Shown here: piece by piece, positions 16,058 through 22,605 of the stretch | Numbering within the stretch: position 1 is the stretch's first letter | Layout of the letters: each line of letters opens with the position of its first letter | Source: JBMOLL01 sp049325415 | Lineage (GTDB): Bacteria; Bacteroidota; Bacteroidia; Bacteroidales; GCA-2748055 | DNA length: 25,332 nucleotides | NCBI GenBank assembly: GCA_049325415.1 | Contig: JBMOLL010000002.1 | Span: 1 to 25,332 of the forward strand | Direction of reading: 5' to 3' | Program-made: the position numbers and the translations under genes | The notes under the pieces: generated by a model | The model's database searches: none | What the model was told of the DNA's origin: nothing | What the model saw: the letters and a program-made list of their open reading frames with translations, nothing else

Positions 16058-17087
16058 CCTGTTTAAGATATTATCCAACAGGACGGCCAGACACCTGGTT
16101 TTCTGGATGGCCTGGGTTTTCAGTTTCACCTTTATTCAAAGCTTCGGGGAATCGCTGCACCATTATTTTGCCTGGTTTTCCTATTACATGGTCACCCTGC
16201 CGGTTTTTGTGGGCCATACCTACCTGATCGCCTACTGGCTTATCCCACTGTTTGCCAGGAAAGGCCGCTACTTAATCTTCGTTCTTCTTTTCCTGGGCAT
16301 GCTCATCTTTTTCTCAGCCCTCGAACTGGTGATCAGTAATGAATTTATATTTAAGTGGTTTCCGACAGGCTCCGAGCTGATGGACAACTATCTTTCCTTC
16401 GGCCATATTTTAGTCAGCGGCCTGGGTAACCTCTATATCGTCATCGTTTTCCTGGCTGCGAGGATCATAAGGAATGCCTACATGGTAAGGGAGGAGAGGG
16501 AGAAATTCCATCTGAGGAAGCTGGAGGAACAGTTCGACCGGGCCAACAGGAAACTGCAGCCGGGTCTTCTGTTATTTGCTGTCGATCAGCTCGACCGGAT
16601 GGCGAAGGATGGGGATCAGGCCACCCCTGCTGCCATTGCTGCCACCTCTGATCTCATCAATGATCTCATGCTTGTTTCAGGCGTTCCGCAGCATTCGGCC
16701 GAGGATGAGATCCGCCTGGTCAGAAAACTGATCCGGCTCTTCGACACCTTCTCTGTCAAAGTAAGCGAGTTCGGGGTCTCTGCCTCGGCCGATCTGACCA
16801 GGATCATGCTGCATCCGCTGCTCCTCTTTATTATCGTTGAGGCAGTGAGCCGGGAGTCGTACGGGAAGGAAGCTCCTGCCTTCAGCATCGGATTTGGTCC
16901 GGCGGAAGAGGGTACGAAAATTTCCGTCCATTGTAACTGTAAAAAGGAAGTTTATGGATCGGGGAGTGTGCGTGACGATCTTGAACAGCGGCTGAAAATG
17001 ATCGGATCGGAGCGCTATGTTTTCAGTTTTACTGCTGCCGGTGACGGATTAACAATCGTCATACTTAAAAGGGAGGAGGGGATGTGA
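16041..17087 (+). CDS. LytS-like membrane pseudokinase
   Basis: A 348-residue protein. The start ATG at 16041 (or 16047) overlaps the previous stop by 17 (or 11) nt; a longer frame from 15900 would run 158 nt into the upstream gene. Four membrane segments (about 19-35, 50-70, 78-98, 122-142) and the following charged helix match its neighbours. The kinase motifs are gone: where they have DPHVLFNNLNNLYA or NPHFLINTLNNLYL, this protein has QPGLLLFAVDQLDRMA, with G175 in place of His, and the ATP-binding ENCFKHG has become EAVSRES, with A268 in place of Asn. No glycine box is recognisable. The frame is intact, so this is a maintained pseudokinase rather than a decaying gene. Heterodimerisation with the flanking kinases is the likely role, by inference. 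Confidence 0.85.
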   Translation: MNMAADLFKILSNRTARHLVFWMAWVFSFTFIQSFGESLHHYFAWFSYYMVTLPVFVGHTYLIAYWLIPLFARKGRYLIFVLLFLGMLIFFSALELVISNEFIFKWFPTGSELMDNYLSFGHILVSGLGNLYIVIVFLAARIIRNAYMVREEREKFHLRKLEEQFDRANRKLQPGLLLFAVDQLDRMAKDGDQATPAAIAATSDLINDLMLVSGVPQHSAEDEIRLVRKLIRLFDTFSVKVSEFGVSASADLTRIMLHPLLLFIIVEAVSRESYGKEAPAFSIGFGPAEEGTKISVHCNCKKEVYGSGSVRDDLEQRLKMIGSERYVFSFTAAGDGLTIVILKREEGM

Positions 17088-17088
17088 G

Positions 17089-18153
17089 ATGAAGATTAAC
17101 CGGAAAAACCTGCAGATCATCTGGCAAATTGCCTTCTGGCTGATGTTTGTTCTGGCCGGCGCCCTGATATTCAGTTACCAGGGAACCTTCCCCTATTATT
17201 TTTACCTCGTTAACTTTATTGTCATTTTACCGGTCTATGCCGGGTTCAACTACCTGGTAGTCAGGGTGCTCATCCCCCGAATGCTGCTTCCCGGGCGCGT
17301 TCCGCTGTTTATTCTAACCGGGATCATCAGCATGATCCTGTTTTCGGCGATGCGGCTCCTGCTGAACCATTTTATCTTTTATGGATTTTTCCTACCGCTG
17401 GAATTCAGGCCATCGAGCTGGTTTACAGCCGATAAAATGATGCTCAGTGCATTCTGGATACTGATCCCCTGTGTGTTCTTTATAGCGATACACTATTTTA
17501 TTCACTGGCAGGAGGCTGAAAAGGAGAAAGAACGAATGCGCCGGCGCGGACTTGAGGTAGAGCTACAGACGCTGAAGGCACAGCTGAATCCTCATTTTCT
17601 GATCAACACTCTGAATAACCTTTATCTGCTGGTCCTGAACAAGTCTGACAGCGCACCGGCCCTTCTCGAAAAAATAGCCAGCCTCTTCAGGTACATGCTT
17701 TACGAGTGCACGGTACCGGCAGTCACCCTCAGACAGGAGATCGGCCTGATCGAAGACTACATTGCACTTGAAAAGCTGCGGCACGAGGAACAGATCAGGG
17801 TTGCCCTTGAGGTTTCGGGGGATACCGGTTCGACCAAAATCCCCCCGATGCTGTTCTTTCCGCTGGTCGAAAACTGCTTTAAGCACGGAACCGGTCCCGA
17901 TGTCGAGGAGCCCTCGATCTCCATCCGGATAGCCGTTAAAAATAATACGGTGGAATTTGCTTCGGAGAACAGGAAGCCCGAGATCATCCGGGGAGGAAGC
18001 AAGGGAGGCGGGGTCGGTCTGAGTAATATCGCCAAACGTCTTCAATTGCTATATCCCGGAAGGCACACTTTTATCACTACCGAGAAAATGTACACTTTTT
18101 CAATCAGGGTCAGCGTTACGGGTTCGCCTGAAAACGTTGCCGGTTTAAATTAA
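17089..18153 (+). CDS. LytS-type sensor histidine kinase (membrane), all motifs intact
   Basis: A 354-residue protein starting 1 nt after the pseudokinase stop. Membrane segments lie at about 10-30, 37-60, 71-92 and 117-138, followed by a charged coiled linker (QEAEKEKERMRRRG). The phospho-acceptor is H169 in LKAQLNPHFLINTLNNLYL, the N box is LVENCFKHG (N262) and the glycine box is GGGVGLSNIAKRLQLLYPG. Every element needed for autophosphorylation is present, so of the three membrane proteins in this operon this is the most clearly competent kinase. The partner regulator is most likely the divergent LytTR protein. Confidence 0.93.
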   Translation: MKINRKNLQIIWQIAFWLMFVLAGALIFSYQGTFPYYFYLVNFIVILPVYAGFNYLVVRVLIPRMLLPGRVPLFILTGIISMILFSAMRLLLNHFIFYGFFLPLEFRPSSWFTADKMMLSAFWILIPCVFFIAIHYFIHWQEAEKEKERMRRRGLEVELQTLKAQLNPHFLINTLNNLYLLVLNKSDSAPALLEKIASLFRYMLYECTVPAVTLRQEIGLIEDYIALEKLRHEEQIRVALEVSGDTGSTKIPPMLFFPLVENCFKHGTGPDVEEPSISIRIAVKNNTVEFASENRKPEIIRGGSKGGGVGLSNIAKRLQLLYPGRHTFITTEKMYTFSIRVSVTGSPENVAGLN

Positions 18154-18157
18154 AGTA

Positions 18158-19924
18158 ATGCAGGGAAAAATTATTCTTCCGGTCGTACTGGCTGCCACTG
18201 GTCTCCTCCTGTGGGGTTGCCTTAGCCGTGAGGCAAGAATGGAAAGGATCGCGCGACATATGATCGACCGGTACGAAAAGAATACGCGCGATCTTTCAGT
18301 ACGGTATAATGAAGCGCTGTGGAAAGTGATGAAAGGAGGGAGCAAAGAGGATTATGAAGCTTTTGTGAAGGTGGGGATGGAGCAGATGGTGACCGGGCCC
18401 GGAAATGCCTCCCGTGAGCAGGCGGCGCTTGAGTTTTATGGCAAAAAGCTCGACCTTGTTTTTGAAGATATTGAGGGACTGGAAACAGTTTCCACACTGC
18501 TCAGATCGGGAGAAATCAGCGATGAAAGCCTGCAGCGACAGCTGGAATTGCTTTACCTCCATCTGCTGAACAGGCAGTCGAATGTCAGGGAAAAAGAGGA
18601 ACTATTTCGCCAGGACCTGAAGATAATGCAGGATTTTCCCCAGTTCATCCCATTCTTCAGGGGTGAGAAGGTGAGTGAGGGCAGTCTGTACAGCATACTG
18701 TACAACTCCGTGAACAGCGATGCGCTTGAGGAAGCCTGGTCGTCGCTCATGAGCTTCGGTGAGTTTGCCGCGCCTGAACTGATCCGCTCCGTTAAACTCA
18801 GGAACAGCATAGCCCGCCAGCTTGGCTACAACGACTATTACGAACTGGCCATGGCTTTTTATGAGCAGGATCCGGATGAAGTAAGCCGGCTATTCGGCAG
18901 TTTTGAACAGGAAACGCGCGGGCTCTACTGTAAAGTAAAAAACTATACCGACAGCCTCATAATGCTGCGTTACGGGATCAGCAGGGAAGAGATCATGCCC
19001 TGGCACTACCAGGCCAAGTTTTTTACCCACATCCCGGTTTCCTTCACGCCGCCCGAATTTTACAGTCTTTATGAGGGGACAGATCTCATGGCAGCGACCT
19101 CAGGATTTTACAGCAGGATTGGTCTGCCGGTCGACGATATCATGGAAAGGAGCGGTACCGACAGTCTTGGGAACGGGGTGAATGTCAGCTTTATGATGAA
19201 CGTGGATTACCGGGGTGATATCCGCGTCATGGTTGGCGATGCCGGAAACCCTCACCGTAATTTCCGCTTTACCTTGCATGAATATGCCCATGCGGTTCAT
19301 AACAAATATATCGATCCCGATATTCCTTACCTGCTCCGGATGCCGAACCTGGCCGTTGCCGAAGCGGTGGCGGTCCTTTTCGAACGTAGGTTCTACGATC
19401 CTTACCTGCTGCAGCAGACCATGGGCGTCAGCGATTCGTCCATTAACCGTTTTATTACCGAATGCCGCCCTTCCGATGAAATGAACCACCTGGTTTATAT
19501 GCGCTTTATCTACCTGATGTCGGTTTTTGAGAGGGAGTTGTTCCGCAACCCCGATCAGGACCTGAATGCCCTTTGGTACAGGCTGATGAAGGAGGTACTG
19601 CTGATCGACTGTCCCCGGCGGCACAAATACCCCGACTGGGCGGCCAGCCGGCATATCTTTTTTTCGCACGCTGTGGTCCATAACTACCTGCTGGCCGATA
19701 TCATTGCCTCGCAGATCCAGCATAAGGTGGAATACGATGTACTGAGTGAGGGGGCATCGTTTGAAACAGGCATTGCCGGTCATCCCGAACTGGGCGACTA
19801 TTTCATCACGGAGATCTTCAGCAATGGCAACTGTCTGCGGTGGGAGGAACTGATCCGGCAGGCCACGGGTGAAGAGCCGGGGATCCGTTATTACATGGAA
19901 CAATACAGTCATATACCCTTCTGA
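18158..19924 (+). CDS. Zinc metallopeptidase lipoprotein (M2/M3, HExxH)
   Basis: A 588-residue lipoprotein with signal MQGKIILPVVLAATGLLLWG and lipid Cys21, so anchored outside the cytoplasm. The chain is largely helical, as in gluzincins of the M2 (ACE-like) and M3 families. The zinc site is H374-E375-Y-A-H378 (LHEYAHAVHN), with third ligand E402 in AVAEAVAVLFER, 24 residues after the second His. The region LRNSIARQLGYNDYYELAMAFYEQDPDE also fits bacterial M2/M3 peptidyl-dipeptidases. Most family members have Gly before the second His (HExGH), and here it is Ala, which does not touch the zinc. It follows the kinase by 4 nt and so belongs to the signalling operon, suggesting that it generates or destroys a peptide signal sensed there. 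That link is inference. Confidence 0.88.
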   Translation: MQGKIILPVVLAATGLLLWGCLSREARMERIARHMIDRYEKNTRDLSVRYNEALWKVMKGGSKEDYEAFVKVGMEQMVTGPGNASREQAALEFYGKKLDLVFEDIEGLETVSTLLRSGEISDESLQRQLELLYLHLLNRQSNVREKEELFRQDLKIMQDFPQFIPFFRGEKVSEGSLYSILYNSVNSDALEEAWSSLMSFGEFAAPELIRSVKLRNSIARQLGYNDYYELAMAFYEQDPDEVSRLFGSFEQETRGLYCKVKNYTDSLIMLRYGISREEIMPWHYQAKFFTHIPVSFTPPEFYSLYEGTDLMAATSGFYSRIGLPVDDIMERSGTDSLGNGVNVSFMMNVDYRGDIRVMVGDAGNPHRNFRFTLHEYAHAVHNKYIDPDIPYLLRMPNLAVAEAVAVLFERRFYDPYLLQQTMGVSDSSINRFITECRPSDEMNHLVYMRFIYLMSVFERELFRNPDQDLNALWYRLMKEVLLIDCPRRHKYPDWAASRHIFFSHAVVHNYLLADIIASQIQHKVEYDVLSEGASFETGIAGHPELGDYFITEIFSNGNCLRWEELIRQATGEEPGIRYYMEQYSHIPF

Positions 19925-20012
19925 ACCGGTCGTTTCCAGAGGGTGAAAGGGCGTTATACCTGCTCATCCTGCCGTTTGTAGCCGGGAAAGCGTCATTGGC
20001 TGAAACTTTTTT

Positions 20013-20040
20013 TTGTTGCAGAATTCATGTTTTACATTTG
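20013..20040 (+). promoter_or_regulatory. Promoter of a candidate small RNA
   Basis: TTG at 20013-20015, a 17-nt spacer, then TACATTTG at 20033-20040, an exact TAnnTTTG match. The expected start of transcription is near 20047. The next gene begins more than 330 nt away, beyond a terminator, so this promoter appears to serve a short RNA. The remainder of 19925-20383 shows no other structure apart from T-rich stretches. Confidence 0.55.
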
Positions 20041-20046
20041 ACATGA

Positions 20047-20128
20047 CTCTACGATAAACTTGCCGCATATCTACTCGCTTCAAAGTTTTAGGTTTATACA
20101 TTTCCCTGCGGCAAGTTTTTCTTTTTTT
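20047..20128 (+). ncRNA. Candidate small RNA with long-loop terminator hairpin
   Basis: From the predicted start near 20047 the RNA would be about 75-80 nt. AAACTTGCCGCA (20056-20067) pairs over 12 bp with TGCGGCAAGTTT (20107-20118), leaving a 39-nt mostly unpaired loop, and is followed by TTCTTTTTTTT, a proper termination tail. A long exposed loop closed by a terminator stem is a common layout for a trans-acting regulator. It could also simply be the terminator of the signalling operon that ends at 19924. No match to a known RNA is recognised. Confidence 0.5.
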
Positions 20129-20383
20129 TCCCCCATTCATTTCTCCTTTTGCCGGTAATCCTCCTTTGTGTCTGTCTGACAGGTTTTTATTGAGGGTGTA
20201 CGCCTTGTACCATTACGTACAGGGTTGTGCACATCCGGACGTTTTTAACACATTTTAATAGTTGCTAAAATTGAGTAAAACACAGAAATACAATAAGATA
20301 TAATTTTTGGCACGAGATATGAATTAATACAAGCATCTTATAAAGGCTTTTACAGGGACGGTAAAAAGCTAAACAAAACAAAG

Positions 20384-21034
20384 ATGTTTGCAAGTCAGTT
20401 ATATCAAACCAGGACAGAAAAAAAATCAGGATCAGCACCGGCTGATCATGAACTGTTCAGGACCCTGTTACAGCCTCATTTTCTTTTCAATTCCCTGAAT
20501 AATCTGTACGCGCTTTCGGTAAAGAAGTCGGAGCAGACGCCTGCTGCCATTGCCGGTTTATCCGAGCTTTTGCAAAAGGTGGTTTATTCGGCGCAGCAGG
20601 AGCTGATCCCTTTATCGATGGAGCTGAAGCTGATCCGGGAATATATTAACCTTGAAAAGATATGGCTGGGTGAGAATGCCTTTTATATGGATCTGAGTGT
20701 CAGCGGGAGCACGGATGGGGTGATGATCCCTCCCTTATCCCTCTATACCCTGGTGGAAAATGGTTTTAAACACGGTGTCCGCAGGTCCGGGAATAACGGC
20801 TGGATTACGATCCAGGTGGTGATCAAGGAAGATAAACTCTGGTTCATCACCCGGAATTCCCTCCCGGAAAGCGATGGCGACGATGTGGCTAAAAGTGTCG
20901 GAATCGGTCTGCAGGCCGTTAAAAGTGTACTGGGGAAAAGTTTCCCGGCCAGTCACCAGCTGGAAGCACGCAGGATCGGAAACCTCTACTGTGTCGATCT
21001 GAAGATCGATGAGCTCTTTAAAAAGTCTGCCTGA
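20384..21034 (+). CDS. Soluble LytS-type histidine kinase without membrane domain
   Basis: A 216-residue protein consisting of little more than the transmitter core: H32 in TLLQPHFLFNSLNNLYAL, N126 in LVENGFKHG, and the glycine box SVGIGLQAVKSVLG (171-184). It has no membrane segment or recognisable sensor domain; the first 20 residues are polar and low in complexity. All catalytic motifs are intact. It has its own upstream region, so it is likely transcribed separately from the membrane kinase operon. It may phosphorylate the same LytTR regulator, or form mixed dimers with the membrane kinases. No response-regulator gene follows it. Confidence 0.88.
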   Translation: MFASQLYQTRTEKKSGSAPADHELFRTLLQPHFLFNSLNNLYALSVKKSEQTPAAIAGLSELLQKVVYSAQQELIPLSMELKLIREYINLEKIWLGENAFYMDLSVSGSTDGVMIPPLSLYTLVENGFKHGVRRSGNNGWITIQVVIKEDKLWFITRNSLPESDGDDVAKSVGIGLQAVKSVLGKSFPASHQLEARRIGNLYCVDLKIDELFKKSA

Positions 21035-21092
21035 TCGTTGCCCGCTGCCAGGGGAATAAAGCTACAGGTCTGTGTCGTTCACAGTCTGCAGA

Positions 21093-21254
21093 ATGTCACT
21101 GAATCCCGAAGACGGCAGCTTGCTTGAAGAAATTTCCGCATACAGCGACGATCACTTAGCTTTGGGCAGGAAAGATCCTGCCGTTGTGCCGTTCTTTGAC
21201 ATGCTGGACCGACTGCTGAAGAAAATTCAGAGAATACCCGACAAATTGCACTAA
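21093..21254 (+). CDS. Possible small acidic protein (53 aa)
   Basis: An ATG at 21093 opens a 53-codon frame between the soluble kinase and the secreted unknown (MSLNPEDGSLLEEISAYS... ending KKIQRIPDKLH). The sequence reads as a plausible amphipathic helical protein with an acidic N-terminal half and a basic tail. An in-frame GTG at 21072 would add 7 residues. There is no clear ribosome binding site, and the opposite strand is also open, so a chance ORF cannot be excluded. Confidence 0.35.
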   Translation: MSLNPEDGSLLEEISAYSDDHLALGRKDPAVVPFFDMLDRLLKKIQRIPDKLH

Positions 21255-21285
21255 ATATCAATTACTTATTTAAATATTACTTATC

Positions 21286-21768
21286 ATGAAAGCAAAGGTT
21301 AGTTTTTTTACAAAGTTTATGGCTGTTGCAGCCATGCTGTTTGTCACCTCTTCCCTGGTTTTTGCCGATGGTGAAATCACCGAAGTATTCCTCACTGGCA
21401 CCTCTTCCAATACCGCTGCCGGTAATTTTGTAGTTCAGACCACCGACGACATTTTTTATTACAATGGTGATGAGTACAATGTGTACAAGGTCTACTACGA
21501 CAATCCCGACATGAATATGAAAGTGGCTGTATTTGAGGAAGGCAAATGCAGGTCGTACATTGCTTATACCAAGGATTATATGTTCTTCTATAATTGCACG
21601 AAGAACGGTTTCGGCGTAAGAAAAGTCATGTTTTCAAATCCTGATGAGCACAACCAGTTCGACCACGAAGCCTACCAGGAACAGACTGTCCTCAGCAAGG
21701 AACGTAAAATGGAGAGAAAAGATGCCGTTGGCCTTATCGCCTGTTACGTACCCGACCTGAGAAAATAA
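21286..21768 (+). CDS. Small secreted protein of unknown function
   Basis: A 160-residue protein with a signal peptide of about 27 residues (hydrophobic core FMAVAAMLFVTSSLVFA, then DG). The mature part has a Tyr-, Asn- and Asp-rich beta-strand pattern (DDIFYYNGDEYNVYKVYYDN, YTKDYMFFYN), two Cys (in EGKCRSY and YNCTKN) that could form one disulfide bond, a third Cys near the C-terminus (IACYVPD), and a charged linker KERKMERKDAV. I do not recognise a family. A 36-nt AT-rich leader separates it from the previous small ORF, and it is followed by a strong terminator, so it can be a monocistronic unit. Its place after the kinase suggests, but does not show, a link to the signalling cluster. Confidence 0.72.
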   Translation: MKAKVSFFTKFMAVAAMLFVTSSLVFADGEITEVFLTGTSSNTAAGNFVVQTTDDIFYYNGDEYNVYKVYYDNPDMNMKVAVFEEGKCRSYIAYTKDYMFFYNCTKNGFGVRKVMFSNPDEHNQFDHEAYQEQTVLSKERKMERKDAVGLIACYVPDLRK

Positions 21769-21812
21769 GACCACTTAAACTAACCTGAAAGATACCTGCC
21801 GTTTGATTACCC

Positions 21813-21890
21813 GAGGGTGTCCTGAGTGCCGCAATACATTCCGAAATGACCGGCTTGCGCCGGAGCGGCACTCAGGATACCCTCTTTTTA
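21813..21890 (+). terminator. Long terminator hairpin after the secreted protein
   Basis: GAGGGTGTCCTGAGTGCCGC (21813-21832) pairs over all 20 bp, with one G-U, with GCGGCACTCAGGATACCCTC (21865-21884). The 32-nt loop holds a nested CCGGC-TTGC-GCCGG hairpin (21850-21863), and the T-rich tail TTTTTATTT follows. The stem is longer than ordinary terminators, and a decayed palindromic repeat that now terminates transcription is possible. Confidence 0.85.
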
Positions 21891-21938
21891 TTTACCGGTC
21901 CGGCATAGAATCCGTACTGATGAAAAAAGTCAATTTTT

Positions 21939-21968
21939 TTGTTCTTATGAAAGCTTTTTATATTTTTG
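21939..21968 (+). promoter_or_regulatory. Promoter of tRNA-Ser
   Basis: TTG at 21939-21941, a 19-nt spacer, then TATTTTTG at 21961-21968: an almost ideal Bacteroidota housekeeping promoter. Predicted transcription start is near 21975, leaving a leader of about 80 nt to be removed from the tRNA. Confidence 0.75.
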
Positions 21969-22056
21969 TCGTGCTTTTGATGAAAGCAGACCAACGTTCT
22001 TCAGTAAAAGCATGCAACAGGCACTTGATTAAGTGACAAAACTGTCTCGCATATTC

Positions 22057-22143
22057 GGTGAGGTGGGTGAGTGGCTTAAACCAGCAGTTTGCTAAACTGC
22101 CGTACTCGTAAGGGTACCGGGGGTTCGAATCCCCCCCTCACCG
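22057..22143 (+). tRNA. tRNA-Ser (anticodon GCU)
   Basis: An 87-nt type II tRNA. The acceptor stem is GGTGAGG (22057-22063) with CCTCACC (22136-22142) and discriminator G22143; the anticodon stem is GCAGT/ACTGC around loop TTGCTAA with anticodon GCT at 22091-22093; the long variable arm is GTAC...GTAC (about 22102-22117); the T arm is GGGGGTTCGAATCCCCC. The long variable arm and GCU anticodon identify Ser for AGC/AGU codons. CCA is not encoded. Confidence 0.97.
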
Positions 22144-22148
22144 CAAGT

Positions 22149-22182
22149 AAAACCCTGCATCACAGATGCAGGGTTTTTTTTT
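22149..22182 (+). terminator. Terminator of tRNA-Ser
   Basis: AAAACCCTGCATC (22149-22161), loop ACA, then GATGCAGGGTTTT (22165-22177), a 13-bp perfect stem continuing into a T run. It begins 6 nt after the tRNA. Confidence 0.92.
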
Positions 22183-22222
22183 CGTAAAAAAAAGCGAAAG
22201 CCCACTTTCGCGTTTTTTTACG
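22183..22222. repeat. Near-perfect 18-bp palindrome
   Basis: CGTAAAAAAAAGCGAAAG (22183-22200), loop CCCA, then CTTTCGCGTTTTTTTACG (22205-22222); 17 of 18 positions pair. The 3' arm and T run are shared with the first copy of the following direct repeat, so it also serves as a second terminator behind the tRNA. Confidence 0.85.
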
Positions 22223-22420
22223 AAAAAAAAACACGCAGGAGCGTAGCGACAGGGTTTTGCTTGCAAGGCTCCCCCTCCGGGATCACGCAGTAATCCCCTG
22301 CCATCCCACTGACACGAAAGCCCACTTTCGCGTTTTTTTACGAAATAAAAAAACACGAAGGAGCGTAGCGACAGGGTTTTACTTGCAAGGCTCCCCCTCC
22401 GGGATCACGCAGTAATCCCC
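22195..22420. repeat. Two tandem copies of a 104-106 nt structured repeat
   Basis: Copy 1 is 22195-22298 and copy 2 is 22315-22420, separated by 16 nt. They differ only by an A-tract length change and three substitutions or fewer. Each copy contains CGAAAG-CCCA-CTTTCG, a GGAGC...GCTCC stem and GGGAT-CACGCAGTA-ATCCC, so the unit is a set of hairpins. There is no credible ORF. The layout fits a dispersed REP- or MITE-like element of the host genome, placed behind a tRNA gene. Confidence 0.85.
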
Positions 22421-22424
22421 GGAA

Positions 22425-22520
22425 CCTGTTCGACCCCTTCAGGGTCGGGGCTATCGCCTATCATTTTTACCGGGGATGGGACCCCGGCTATCCTGTTTGA
22501 CCCTTTCAGGGTCGGGATTA
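22425..22520. repeat. Second repeat family: GACCC-hairpin pair
   Basis: A 29-nt unit occurs at 22425-22453 and 22492-22520 (CCTGTTCGACCCCTTCAGGG and CCTGTTTGACCCTTTCAGGG as first 20 nt), each forming a GACCC/GGGTC hairpin. Between them lies CCGGGG-ATGGGA-CCCCGG (22470-22487). From 22521 to 22605 I see nothing further before the GH43 stop. Confidence 0.75.
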
Positions 22521-22605
22521 CGGGCATAGAGACAGTTTATCCCTTGCAGGACCTGATATCCCGCCAGTCATGTTTACTATGCCGGATCCGTGAAAAGTTT
22601 GTTAA

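Noticed and set aside
21920..22036. 38-codon frame beginning MKKVNFFVLMKAFYIF
   Set aside because: It spans the near-ideal promoter of tRNA-Ser (21939-21968) and has no upstream promoter of its own; a real gene here is unlikely.
22138..22356. 72-codon minus-strand frame with repeated FVKKRESGLS
   Set aside because: It is a translation of the tRNA terminator and the direct repeat unit, so the repeated peptide only reflects the DNA repeat.
22425..22520. CRISPR-like pattern: two 29-nt repeats separated by 38 nt
   Set aside because: Only two copies, each an internal hairpin with mismatches, with another hairpin as the 'spacer' and no cas genes. It is a REP-like repeat pair.
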